Shown here: in pieces, positions 1 to 10,999 of the stretch
How positions within the stretch are numbered: position 1 is the stretch's first letter
Layout of the letters: each line of letters opens with the position of its first letter
Assembly: GCA_004352715.1 (NCBI GenBank)
Contig: SCFE01000035.1
Location: 1-64,000, forward strand
Reading direction: 5' to 3'
From: Hofstenia miamia
Taxonomy: Eukaryota > Xenacoelomorpha > Acoela
Length of the DNA: 64,000 nucleotides
Made by a program: the position numbers and the translations under genes
Notes under the pieces: generated by a model
The model's database searches: none
What the model saw: the letters and a program-made list of their open reading frames with translations, nothing else
What the model was told of the DNA's origin: nothing

Positions 1-34
1 GCTTTTTAGACAAGAATGTCCATTATAGTTTTAG

Positions 35-229
35 CTTAAGGTGACCTTAGAATTTTCTCGATTTGAAAAAACTCTCAGTTACAGGAATGTGCTCAGCACC
101 ATAGTCGAAAGTTTGTCTAAAATTCACTTCATGTACCTAAGAGGTGTCATGGTGCTCGGAGAACTCATTAGGAAACTCTGTGTTACAAAGTTCCCAAAAT
201 TATTGGAATATTGTGAAGCTAGGAAATAA
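35..229 (+). CDS. possible 3'-terminal exon of an unidentified gene
   Basis: An open frame of 64 codons plus stop follows a usable splice acceptor (TTTTAG at 29-34). It ends in TAA at 227-229, and a canonical AATAAA polyadenylation signal lies at 275-280. The peptide is mixed hydrophobic and basic and ends LLEYCEARK; I do not recognise it. No ATG sits at its left end, so if real it is the last exon of a gene entering from outside the window. A chance ORF of this size is possible in such AT-rich DNA. If real, a gene ends less than 800 bp upstream of the first ORC1 exon seen on this strand, which bears on the ORC1 rearrangement. Confidence 0.25.
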   Translation, partial: LKVTLEFSRFEKTLSYRNVLSTIVESLSKIHFMYLRGVMVLGELIRKLCVTKFPKLLEYCEARK

Positions 230-642
230 TTAAAATATATTAGTCTGCTTATTGGCAGATGTAGAAAATTGTTAAATAAATGTTTGTATTAATCTCTAGG
301 CATATATTCACTATGTTACATAGTCTATGTATATAAATGTTTTGTTTAAATGTTGAGGGATTTCAAAAATTCGACACTAGTACAATCATTATCATAATTT
401 TGCTTAGATATCATTTAAACACAATTTCAAAATAGAGGCATTCAATCCGCAATCGAAGACGAAATATATACAAATATAATTACATAATCGGCATTGCTTA
501 TAAAATACGGCTACATTGAATTTACCGCAACATTTTACCAAAAAAGCAACAAATATTTACAATTCCAAAAAAATTGCGATTCACATAACATTGTAAATAT
601 AATATTTACTCCAATAATGCAAGAGAAAATATCATTATCACA

Positions 643-666
643 ATATATATATATATATATATATAT
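643..666. repeat. (TA)n microsatellite
   Basis: A pure AT dinucleotide run of about 24 bp lies in non-coding DNA upstream of the ORC1 exons. Similar runs recur through the window and often border gaps. Confidence 0.9.
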
Positions 667-978
667 TGAAAATCAAGACAAAACTTCCAACTGCCATTCG
701 TCTAACTACGATAGAAACACTTGACGAAAATGATGAAAATGCATAACAGCGAACAAGCAGTTTCGAAGATTTGCCTATTGTTTTTAGTAGAAGAGCATGC
801 ATTCTCATAAAGGTCATACGACCATTTCATTTTCTTCAATTATTGCTTAACATTTCTTAAAAATTTTCTCCACTATTTTTATTTTATATTATGATCTTTA
901 TTTTATAGTTGGATTTTCTGACGCGATTCGCTTCAAGTCTCGAATATTGGACTCACATTTCATAAAATCTGAATTTAG

Positions 979-3127
979 ACAATTGCCAATTTGTTGAAAT
1001 CAATGGAATGCAGCTCACTTCTCCTGTTCAAGCATACGTGCAAATGTATTTGGCGATCACTGACAAACCGCGACTGTCTCCCGACGCTTCTCTAGATCAA
1101 TTGGAAAAAATATTCTCCCCTAATCGTGGTAATGAAATATTATTTTGTCATTTATCAATTATGAATGTGAATATTGAGAAAATATCATTTACATGTGTAC
1201 TTGCAATTTGTTCAATTGTAGCCACTAGTTTTTATCGACGCTTTCCTAAATCCTAGTTCGAAAAAGGAGACCTTTGAAACTTGTAACTTTCATTCCTGAC
1301 TTAATTTTTTTATAATCGGGTATAATTTCAGTATCGTCTTATCTTAGGTGATAAACATCCTGTTCTACTTCTTGTGGATGAATTGGATTTGCTTGTAACT
1401 CAAAGACAAGAGGTTCTTTACAACATTCTAGATTGGCCCGCTAGGCGTAATTCTAGACTAATCGCATTAACTATTTCAAACACTTTGGATTTACCTGAAC
1501 GTGCACTAAAAGGTCGGGTTGCCAGTAGGCTTGGAGCAACCCGATTACCATTTTTGCCCTACACTTATAAAGAATTAATAGATATTCTAAATTTTCGTGT
1601 CTCTGGTCATTTCCATTGCGATGCTATTGAGTTGATTGCTAGAAGAGTGGCGTCTCTCTCAGGCGATGCTAGAAGAGCTATGGATATTGCGCAAAGAGCT
1701 AAAGAGGTATCTCCATTTAATGATTATATTAATTATTGTACAATACATTAGCGAGGAATCCAAAGGTTTATCCCCATTAAAAATTTAAAATAAATACACA
1801 CCTCGCCTTATTAAAAAAATCCAAATGTATTTTCAGTTGTATTCCATTATTGGAAATGGTTTAACTGTTTGTATTCAGCCAAAAGCTAAGCCTGAACTTT
1901 CATAGTTGATAATCGCATATTAAATTTGTTTCTATATGCAGTATTTTACGAAATTTCACTTTGATATTCACTATTGCATAAACCTGTCTAAATGTTAATG
2001 ATACAAAGAACCACTGTTATATTTTGTTTACAATCTTTTTAATGGTATATTTTTTAGTTTAGCGATCAGCTCAGCCGTGCGGTTGCTGATAAAATTTCTG
2101 CGGTGGCAGATTGTAAATCAATAAAAATTCAACCACAATTCTCATCACGCAATATTTATGCAATGTAAAAGTACCCGTTATATCAACGAAAGAATAATGT
2201 ATTTGTATTCTCTGCAAGTAATGAAACCAGGAGGACACCCAAGCTAGACACAAAATTGTTGCAGTTTGTATTTTTATCCTCTTTTCTGAAGCAACCATTG
2301 AGACAATTTTCCTACTTCAGGAAGAATACTTGAATCTTTGAGAATTCTATTTTTAGTTGTAATTTTTTTACGTTGAGTTCATGCAACATCTGTAAATTTT
2401 ATGTGCGCAAAAAAGGACAATCTCAGTTATATCTATTGAGTTCTTCCAGTTCACAATAATTCTTGCAATGGCATTCACTAATTTTAATATCAAAGTAGTT
2501 TATTCTTTTCTTGTAACAAAAATTTTATTACATAAATTATTTATTTGGTTTCAAAGGTCTGGTCATATTTTGAGAGTCATCTGACATAATGTATGGTGTT
2601 TAGTAAGTTTGCAACCCTGATTATTACGTCTTTGCTTTAAAATGTGTCATGATTCTGCTATTTTCTAATTCCTATTAGTAGATTTTTCAAAATTTTGTAC
2701 ATTTGCAGAAAATTGACCCATCAACAGATTGTCTTACTTGATGTTTTAGATATCTGATAAAGATGAAGTTAACATTAGAGCAGTAAGCAAAGCCTTCGAA
2801 GAAATGATGTTTAGTTCAGCTCTTGCACCAATTCGGAATGTATCATTCATTCAGAGACTTATTTTAAAGGCGTTCCTAAGTATTTGCAGTCGCACTGGGA
2901 AAGAAGAGACAATCGCCGATGATCTATACAACGAATGTTCTACTATTTGTCTACTAGAAGGGAGGCCACTTTTTTCGTGGAGTATTTTTATGAGGTCTAT
3001 CGACATTCTGACTCAAATTAGAATCATTTATGCTGAGCCGTCGAAAAATGGTTTATGGCAGAAAATATTTTTAAATGTTTGTTTTGATAACATGCGTTGC
3101 GCTATTAAATCTTTAGATGAACGATGA
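979..3127 (+). CDS. ORC1: ORC1 C-terminal half: three exons covering Walker B, sensors and winged helix
   Basis: Largest subunit of the origin recognition complex, a nuclear AAA+ ATPase that marks replication origins and helps load MCM2-7. Coding exons are 979-1128, 1348-1706 and 2750-3127 (TGA), all with GT-AG introns of 219 and 1043 bp. Exon 979-1128 begins in phase 1 and carries the ORC1 block FVEINGMQLTSP. Exon 1348-1706 holds Walker B (VLLLVDELDLL), the sensor-1 region (NTLDLPER), an arginine-finger-type segment (GRVASRLGATRLPF) and sensor-2 (SGDARRAMDIAQRA). Exon 2750-3127 is the C-terminal winged-helix region, ending FDNMRCAIKSLDER. The order matches animal ORC1 from just after the P-loop to the stop. 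No P-loop exon lies between position 1 and 979; the exon with the matching phase is on the opposite strand at 10746-10965. The frame is intact, so this half shows no decay. Confidence 0.93.
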
Positions 3128-3309
3128 GTAATTTGATTTGTCATTTTGTATGACATTTTTAATTAGTTTATTGAATAGATTATTACGTTCCTCATTTTGT
3201 GATTAGATATTGTGAAAATCATAATCAAGAAAAAAACCAGAAGAAACTACCATCATTTTTCATTAGACTTGACAAAAACTAAAATCATTTTTCAAAATTA
3301 AATCAAAAA

Positions 3310-3476
3310 AATAAGTTTCGTCAAAATTGCATATTGGAACTAAATGTAATAGAAGAAAATAAATTTACAAGCATGAAGAACTGTTGTATCAATTACTGTA
3401 TAGATTTATGGAACAAATTATCACCTAGTATTGAAGAAAAACTAAGTTTACAAGAATTTAAGAAAAATAATTAGAA
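3310..3476 (+). pseudogene. relic of a LINE ORF2 C-terminus
   Basis: The + strand can be read as a short peptide with the pattern INYCIDLWNKLSP followed by a basic tail and stop. This resembles the C-terminal end of the LINE reverse-transcriptase ORFs at 4.9-5.2 kb and 7.4-9.0 kb on the other strand (INYSISLWNKLD). No start or RT core is left. It is probably an old 5'-truncated insertion just downstream of ORC1. Confidence 0.4.
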
Positions 3477-4734
3477 TAGAGTTATCACAAGAACAAAGCT
3501 TATTTGGATACTGAAAGAAAAAAATCTGTAACTAAGTAATATAAATTTGGAAATATTGAAAAACAAAATTTACTGTAAACCTTAATAAGTAAATTATTAC
3601 TTATTTCATTAAAGTTATTAAGTGTCTTTTTTGAATTGCTAACGCATTCAAATGCTTGCTTGAAACATTTCAAAATATGCAGAGGTCACAATTTTAGCAG
3701 TTGCATCAATTTGTCTTGTCGCATGACATAAAGTTGCTTGGTAATAAAAATATTTCCTATACTTAGGAAAAATTCCGATGTCTAATGATTATAATAATTT
3801 CAATCGATGTATAATGTTATCATTGACGACACACTGTGCACTGTTATGTTTTCAGTGACACGTTTGTGTTTAAATCAGCTTTTAGAGCTTAAATCTATTA
3901 TTTAATATATTTTGTTTTAATCATAGTCTTGTTATCAGCAAAGGCGTACTTTAAATTGTGGTATAGTAACTTATCTATTAAAATTCTGATTTAAAGGTCT
4001 TCAATACACTGAGTTTGTAACAATGAGTTAGGTGATAAGAAATTGTCATATCAGTTATTCGTTGAGAATGGATAAAAATGTGATGCAGGTTGACCTAACT
4101 CCTAGGACAAGGAAAGTATTTTCTAGTGTGTAACCATGGTTCAAAACATTTTTGCATTGAAAAACACTGAAGAAAGACATTGAATATCTTTAGTTATTAA
4201 AAATATTGATTACGTGATAAAATTAGCTTGCAATTGTAAGGATTATCAGTGGCTAATTTAAAGAAATAAAGTATTACGAAAATGATTTAATTTTTTTTAA
4301 AACAAGAACTTTTATTGAATTATAGATTACCATCTATAATAAAAAATATATAACTCAAATGAATCTCCATTTTTTAAGGATTTTAAATTTAATTTTTCGA
4401 TTTGTCTGACTAGATTTCTCATCACAAAATATAAAATATTCGCCTGTGTATTGAATTCTCATTTGTTTGGATATTCTGTAGCATCAGATCAGTTTTTTTG
4501 TAAAACCAAGGTGTTTTCTTTTGAAAACGTAGGTTAGAAGAAACTTTATTCAGAAATTACTTTGGCAATATACTGTTAGCAGCTCTTAAAGTGTCAATAG
4601 ATTTTACAAATACTTTACTATTTATATATAAAAATATTTTGACATTGGTTTTAACCATATCTTGGGCGGGGGTGCTGAGAAATAATACTATATCTATAAT
4701 TTCAAAGAAGATTCATCACTGATATTTTTTAACA

Positions 4735-5570
4735 GCAACAACATATATTTAAATAATACAAATAATGTATTAAGTTTAACAAACTTATTAAGATTATAAA
4801 TAATGCAAGTTTCTTCATATGAGCTTAGTTATCACAGTAAATGTTTGTTTCTTGATTGCATTTATAAACTACATATAATTTAAAAAATATTTTTACTTAT
4901 TGTTCTTGAGTTGCACATCTTATTCTATAATTAGTCAGATAATTGATATTTTGTTGTGTAATCATGTTTTTCAACTTCTTCTTAAATATTGTAAATTTTT
5001 TTTCACTTCTTGTACTGTAATCCAGTTTGTTCCATAGTGATATTGAATAATTTAGGAATCCGTTCTTCATTACTTTTCTATTATACTTAGTTTTACCAAA
5101 TGTAATTGTTCTTTGATTTAAATGATTAGAAATGTTCGATTTTCTTTTCCAAAATATCGATAAACATCTAATATTTTGAAAAGCTTCTAATGATCTTAGA
5201 TGATAATTACACATTATTTCTTTTTTTATTTTTGTTGCTAATTATGTTTATTCCCCATTAAAATATTTTCGATTTTTCTTTTTATTTAAGTTCGTTAATA
5301 AGCAAGATGAGTACAAGGAATGGGATAAAACAAGTGATCGAAAGAATATTACCCTCCATTCTATTGGTATAAACTTTCCAATTTTTTGAATTTATCTTAT
5401 ACCATCCGCCATTTTCTTTATGATGTTATTTGCCTAGTCTTCAAATTTCAATGTATTATTAATTACTACTCCCACATATTTTATTTTTGGTGATTTCTGA
5501 ATGATGTTGTTACATATCTTAATACTAACTAATGTTAATTCATTTCTTCTATTCTTTATTACTTTTTCCT
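4735..5570 (-). mobile_element. 5'-truncated LINE, copy A
   Basis: This segment aligns by eye with 7440-8280 (copy B), including the shared 3' part around 4740-4900. The minus-strand ORF 5214-4897 encodes the C-terminal end of a non-LTR reverse transcriptase (INYSISLWNKLD pattern, then a Lys-rich tail). Further upstream on the minus strand are disrupted remains of the region before it. Similarity to copy B ends near 5570, so the copy is 5'-truncated, as is usual for LINEs. Confidence 0.75.
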
Positions 5571-5574
5571 AAAA

Positions 5575-6187
5575 TATTGTTAGCCAGACAATGTCGAGAA
5601 ATAAAAATCATACTTTCATTATTGTTCTAGTTATACACATGTTAATCTAAAAATGTTAGTATCTTCATCAATAAATTTGCTTCAGATCAGGATGACATTG
5701 AATAGTTACTTTTCCAAAATGTTCAGTTTATCGTTGGCTCCAGCATCGCAGATATTAATGATGTTGTGGTCTTGGAACAAATTCTTCAAATGTTTTGCAT
5801 TGCAGTCAATTTGCTGATGCAAGAGTACCAGAACATCGAATTTCTTGTAAGCTATAGTCCTGTCAAGTTTCGTTGCCTCTTGATAAATAGGCACTCCCAG
5901 GGTTATAAATGGGAAAAGAGTCCTGCTGAGAGAGAACTTAAAATCATTAATTTGTTCAGTTGCTTTATTGAATATAGAAAATATCTATATTTAGTTAATT
6001 TGTGCAAAATAAACTAATTCTTACAAATCTCAATAGCGTCAAAAAACAATACAAATATAAGAAAAATGGCACATTCAAAAATTAGTACCAACAATTACAA
6101 TTAGTAGTTTGGGTTATTGCGAATTTTGCTTAGATATGGTCTATTGAATAATCAGTGTTACAAAATTTGAAAGCTCGCTAATTTTAT
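5575..6187. other. intergenic, no gene recognised
   Basis: Two overlapping short ORFs on opposite strands (5706-5894 and 5766-6017) show no recognisable motif and look like chance frames. Confidence 0.5.
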
Positions 6188-6560
6188 TCAAACTTTTCTT
6201 TGTATAACTACAAAATTATTTATTATCCACTCGAAAGCACGTTTCTGGAAGCGTTCCATAGAGTGGAACAAGGAACGAGAAGGCCACCAACAGGGAGAAG
6301 CGTAGAGAAGAATGGAGCGAGGAATGGACTTGAACAAAGAAAGTTTCACAGCGACCGTGGAATTAAAGGGAACATTGCGGAAGAGGGTAAAAAGTGAGGA
6401 ACAAGCTTTGCGGAGACGCAAGGACACATGACCAGACCAATTTAAATTTGCAGCAAGTTGAACTCCAAGATATGTATGATGAGGAGAAAAATTCGCAGGG
6501 CGAGGAAGATCAGAAGGGGAGATACAGAAAAGGAAACACCACATGTCTTGGTTGGGCTAA
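6188..6560 (-). mobile_element. fragment of a CR1/Jockey-like LINE RT C-terminus
   Basis: The minus-strand peptide contains HHTYLGVQLAANLNWSGHVS, FRNVPFNSTVAVK and SMERFQKRAFEWI. It matches the C-terminal part of the LINE at 15.1-18.1 kb on the + strand (HHTHLGVQLSDNLNWSGHVS, FRNVPFNSTSAVK). It is a second, diverged and truncated member of that family in the opposite orientation. Confidence 0.85.
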
Positions 6561-6756
6561 AATCAAAATGGTTGACGGAAGACATATTGAATAGTAAGGG
6601 TCAAAAATTAATCCTTGTGAAACACCATTTTTATAGAAATCAAATCAGAGTTTAGTTTAACTCTTTGCTTACGATTATAGAGATAGCGCCTTATTAGGTC
6701 TGCACTTTTGTTTGAGAAGCCCAGAATGTTTATTTTTTAATTAATATGTGGTGGTC

Positions 6757-6881
6757 GATAGCATAGGTGTAAACCGGTCGGAAAATTGTTGACCCTACCC
6801 GACCGGTACCGGTGCCAACTGAAACCGGTTGACCGGCAGAACATTTTTCAAAGTCTAGTTAAATAATTACATTAAAATGCT

Positions 6882-6913
<32 letters not shown>
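6757..6913. mobile_element. possible end of a hAT-type non-autonomous element
   Basis: A motif-rich stretch begins CATAGGTGTAAACCGGTCGG and repeats ACCGG/CCGGT blocks. It resembles the ends of hAT-type MITEs elsewhere in the window. The other end is lost: the sequence runs into a (TA)n tract (about 6885-6913) and then a gap, so neither TIR pairing nor target-site duplication can be tested. Confidence 0.3.
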
Positions 6914-7434
6914 NNNNNNNNNNNNNNNNNNNNNNNNNNNNNNNNNNNNNNNNNNNNNNNNNNNNNNNNNNNNNNNNNNNNNNNNNNNNNNNNNNNNNNN
7001 NNNNNNNNNNNNNNNNNNNNNNNNNNNNNNNNNNNNNNNNNNNNNNNNNNNNNNNNNNNNNNNNNNNNNNNNNNNNNNNNNNNNNNNNNNNNNNNNNNNN
7101 NNNNNNNNNNNNNNNNNNNNNNNNNNNNNNNNNNNNNNNNNNNNNNNNNNNNNNNNNNNNNNNNNNNNNNNNNNNNNNNNNNNNNNNNNNNNNNNNNNNN
7201 NNNNNNNNNNNNNNNNNNNNNNNNNNNNNNNNNNNNNNNNNNNNNNNNNNNNNNNNNNNNNNNNNNNNNNNNNNNNNNNNNNNNNNNNNNNNNNNNNNNN
7301 NNNNNNNNNNNNNNNNNNNNNNNNNNNNNNNNNNNNNNNNNNNNNNNNNNNNNNNNNNNNNNNNNNNNNNNNNNNNNNNNNNNNNNNNNNNNNNNNNNNN
7401 NNNNNNNNNNNNNNNNNNNNNNNNNNNNNNNNNN
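6914..7434. other. assembly gap (521 N)
   Basis: A run of 521 Ns starts at the end of a (TA)n microsatellite. The ORFs that read through it are artefacts. Confidence 0.99.
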
Positions 7435-7439
7435 AACAG

Positions 7440-9003
7440 AAACATATATTTAAATTCTCATATACATATACATGTATTAAGTTTACAAACTTATTAAGAA
7501 CATAAATAATGTAATTTTCTTCATATGAGCTTAGTTATCACGGTATACATGTATACTTGTTTCTTGGTTACATTTATAAACTACATATACATTAATATTT
7601 TTTACTTATTGTTCTTGAGTTTTACATCTTATTCTATAATTTGTCAGATACTTGATATTTTTCTTATAATCATGTTTTTCAATTTCTTAAATATTGTATA
7701 ATTTTTTGCACTTCTTGTACTGTAATCCAATTTGTTCAATAGTGATATTGAATAATTTAGGAATCCGTTCTTCATTACTTTTCTATTATACTTGGTTGTA
7801 CGAAATGTAATTGTTCTTTGATTGAGATGATTAGAAATATTCGATTTTCTTTTGCAAAATATCGATAAACATCTAATATTTTGAAGAGTTTATAATGATC
7901 TTAGATGATATTTACACATTATTTCTTTTTTATTTTTGTTGCTAATTATGTTTATTCCTCATTTAAATATTTTCTCTAATTTCGATTTTGCTTTTTTATT
8001 TACGTTCGTAAATAAGCAAGATGAGTACAAGAAATGGGATAAAACAAGTGATCGAAAGAGTATTACCTTCCATTCTATTGGTATAAACTTTCCAATTTTT
8101 TGAATTGATCTTATACCATACGCCATTTTCTTTATGATGTTGTTTGCCTCGTCTTCAAAATTCAATTTATTATCAATTACTACTCCCAAATATTTCATTT
8201 TTGGTGATTCGTGAATGATGTTGTTACATATCTTAATACTTTCTAATGTTGATTCATTTCTTCTATTCTTAATTACCATAAATATAGTTTTTTCAATATT
8301 TAATTTTAACAAATTATTATTAAAGAATGATTGCAATTTTTCAACATTTTCCTGTAAATTTAAAATATCATTACAATAAATAAGAGTATCNATACTTTCT
8401 AATGTTGATTCATTTCTTCTATTCTTAATTACCATAAATATAGTTTTTTCAATATTTAGTTTTAACAAATTATTATTAAAGAATGATTGCAATTTTTCAA
8501 CATTTTCCTGTAAATTTAAAATATCATTACAATAAATAAGAGTATCATCTGCAAATTGTACATGATTACTATTAATGTGCTGATCCATATCATTTACATA
8601 TAACTTAAATAGTAATGGACCCAGTACTGATCCTTGTGGTACTCCATGGTTCATTTCTAATGAATTTGATATTTCTTCGTTGAGTTTCACATACTGATAT
8701 CTATTACTTAAATAACTATTTAATAATTCTATTAATGAATCACTAAAATTTAAATCTGCTTTAACTTTTCCAATAAAATAGAATGGTTTATTGAATTAAA
8801 TGCCTTTGAAATATCTAATGATGCTATATATATTTTTTCATTCCTATCAAATTTTGATCTCCAGTCTTCAACAGCATAAAGTAAGACATCATTTGTAGAG
8901 GTATCTTTTTGAAATCCTAACTGATGTTTTGATATTAATTCATTTTGTTCCACACATAGGTTAATTTGGTTGAATAATAATTTTTCAAATATTTCATAAT
9001 TAC
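7440..9003 (-). pseudogene. 5'-truncated, frameshifted LINE reverse transcriptase, copy B
   Basis: Non-LTR retrotransposon ORF2 on the minus strand. From its 5' side it reads EIFEKLLFNQI and LGFQKDTSTND, then the RT A box SLDISKAFNSINHS (8953-8750 frame). After a frameshift near 8750 come HGVPQGSVLGPLLF and the catalytic box QFADDTLIYCND (8690 frame), then LKLNIEKT and KYLGVVIDNKLNFE. The 3' part (about 7440-7960) is shared with copy A. RT sequence stops abruptly at about 9003, with no endonuclease domain, so the copy is 5'-truncated. It contains a 155-bp artefactual duplication around the N at 8391. The family is CR1/Jockey-like by its RT motifs; I cannot place the clade more finely. Confidence 0.85.
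8236..8546. repeat. 155-bp direct duplication around a single N (assembly artefact)
   Basis: 8236-8390 and 8392-8546 are the same 155 bp with one visible difference, separated by one N at 8391. The duplication repeats part of the RT domain including the FADDT region. It looks like two overlapping contig ends that were not merged. Confidence 0.92.
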
Positions 9004-9508
9004 GATGATTCCGTCGCGTTCTCTCGGTAGTAAGGATTTCATAACGGGAGAACGGAGCCGCATTACATCTGCAAAGTTACTCGCAACTTTCAGCAATCTT
9101 TCCAAAGAGGATTTACTTACCATTCATAAGCTGCTTTACGAACTATAGGAAGATACTGCTATACAGTTGAATCAAGAAATTCAAGTCAACCCTACAGTAT
9201 CAAACAGTGAACAGCAGACAGTGGATTGTGAATCACATTTGAAAAGTGATGCCGACATTCTATTCATTGGTACTTCGATGTTTAAATATTTACGAGCTCC
9301 TGGTCTGATCAGAAAACGAAGAGTTGCTGTACATTCTTACCGAGGTGCCACCATTGATGTAATTACCGATTTAGTCAAGAAGTACCAATGCACTGCCAAC
9401 GTAAAGGACATAGTCATTACAGTCGGAAGGAATGATATTATGAAGAATAGAACTGAGTATACTTCAATGTTTAAAGATCTAGTTAATGATGTCCGTGCTT
9501 CTTTTCCG
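9004..9508 (+). pseudogene. SGNH/GDSL-hydrolase-like ORF with an in-frame stop, truncated by a gap
   Basis: From ATG 9004 the frame reads MIPSRSLGSKDF, then SRITSAKLLATFSNLSKEDL, then an in-frame TAG (YEL*EDTAIQ, about 9147). It then stays open to the gap at 9509. The second part has SGNH-like blocks: block I DADILFIGTSMFKYLR, then VHSYRGATIDVI, and a block III-like ITVGRNDI where GTND is usual. Such esterase-like domains occur in the first ORF of some CR1/L2-type LINEs, so ORF1 of a retrotransposon is a reasonable guess. A host SGNH protein fragment is the alternative. The ORF begins exactly where the opposite-strand LINE copy B ends. The internal stop makes an active product unlikely unless the stop is an error. 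Confidence 0.6.
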
Positions 9509-10508
9509 NNNNNNNNNNNNNNNNNNNNNNNNNNNNNNNNNNNNNNNNNNNNNNNNNNNNNNNNNNNNNNNNNNNNNNNNNNNNNNNNNNNNNNNNNNNN
9601 NNNNNNNNNNNNNNNNNNNNNNNNNNNNNNNNNNNNNNNNNNNNNNNNNNNNNNNNNNNNNNNNNNNNNNNNNNNNNNNNNNNNNNNNNNNNNNNNNNNN
9701 NNNNNNNNNNNNNNNNNNNNNNNNNNNNNNNNNNNNNNNNNNNNNNNNNNNNNNNNNNNNNNNNNNNNNNNNNNNNNNNNNNNNNNNNNNNNNNNNNNNN
9801 NNNNNNNNNNNNNNNNNNNNNNNNNNNNNNNNNNNNNNNNNNNNNNNNNNNNNNNNNNNNNNNNNNNNNNNNNNNNNNNNNNNNNNNNNNNNNNNNNNNN
9901 NNNNNNNNNNNNNNNNNNNNNNNNNNNNNNNNNNNNNNNNNNNNNNNNNNNNNNNNNNNNNNNNNNNNNNNNNNNNNNNNNNNNNNNNNNNNNNNNNNNN
10001 NNNNNNNNNNNNNNNNNNNNNNNNNNNNNNNNNNNNNNNNNNNNNNNNNNNNNNNNNNNNNNNNNNNNNNNNNNNNNNNNNNNNNNNNNNNNNNNNNNNN
10101 NNNNNNNNNNNNNNNNNNNNNNNNNNNNNNNNNNNNNNNNNNNNNNNNNNNNNNNNNNNNNNNNNNNNNNNNNNNNNNNNNNNNNNNNNNNNNNNNNNNN
10201 NNNNNNNNNNNNNNNNNNNNNNNNNNNNNNNNNNNNNNNNNNNNNNNNNNNNNNNNNNNNNNNNNNNNNNNNNNNNNNNNNNNNNNNNNNNNNNNNNNNN
10301 NNNNNNNNNNNNNNNNNNNNNNNNNNNNNNNNNNNNNNNNNNNNNNNNNNNNNNNNNNNNNNNNNNNNNNNNNNNNNNNNNNNNNNNNNNNNNNNNNNNN
10401 NNNNNNNNNNNNNNNNNNNNNNNNNNNNNNNNNNNNNNNNNNNNNNNNNNNNNNNNNNNNNNNNNNNNNNNNNNNNNNNNNNNNNNNNNNNNNNNNNNNN
10501 NNNNNNNN
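9509..10508. other. assembly gap of exactly 1000 N
   Basis: The round size marks a scaffold join of unknown length. It is followed by a short (AT)n run (10509-10522). ORFs running through it are artefacts. It separates the two halves of ORC1 that point in opposite directions. Confidence 0.99.
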
Positions 10509-10745
10509 ATATATATATATATAACGGCTGGCACATTAAGCTTACAAAGCAATTTCCCATAGTAAATATGCTAAGATTGTAATTAGCGGAAAACGTGAGC
10601 GAAGAGTTATAATACAGATTTTAGAATTTAGTGTATGTAATGTTAAACAAGCATTATTCTAGGGAAAATACTTTGAAAAGAGCCCACTAAGTACACCCTA
10701 ATAAAAATTTAAAATAAAATAGTTGATTAAGAATTAAAAAATTAC

Positions 10746-10965
10746 GTTTCGATAAGACATTGTTTTGTGTAAGATTATCGACGACAGCATGAACCGTTGC
10801 GGTCTTTCCAGTGCCAGGCACACCAGCAATGTACATACAACCTCCAGTCTTCTTAGTTAGATGACCGGTAATAAAATTCAAAATCGAATAAAATTCTTTG
10901 TCTCTACAGGGTAGTGGACCAGAAAATTTTGAAAAAGTAGATTTTTTTGATGAAGTTTTGCGCCT
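10746..10965 (-). CDS. ORC1: ORC1 exon carrying the Walker A (P-loop) motif
   Basis: A minus-strand exon of 220 nt. Its acceptor is ...GTTTAG before AGG CGC, and its donor is AAA C|GTAATT. It encodes a basic stretch, then [16 protein letters not shown] and [20 protein letters not shown], the nearly invariant ORC1 segment with the P-loop GVPGTGKT that binds ATP. It ends in phase 1 (LSK + C). The exon at 979-1128 on the opposite strand begins with the two bases needed, giving LSK-H-NCQFVEING, exactly the continuation expected for ORC1. On its 5' side the phase-0 acceptor fits the phase-0 donor of the minus-strand exon 21115-21542. So this exon is collinear with the 21-22 kb exons but inverted relative to the C-terminal exons. 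Confidence 0.93.
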
Positions 10966-10999
10966 CTAAACACGATTTAATGGAGTAGTTTGCAAAACA

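Noticed and set aside
2071-2298. 75-codon minus-strand ORF in an ORC1 intron
   Set aside because: No homology recognised and it is antisense within an intron.
6867-7497. ORFs of about 200 codons on both strands
   Set aside because: They consist of N-encoded X residues and (TA)n-encoded Ile-Tyr repeats across a gap.
9337-10562. ORFs of 350-470 codons across 9.3-10.6 kb
   Set aside because: They are open only because the 1000-N gap contains no stops; only the part before 9509 on the + strand is real sequence.
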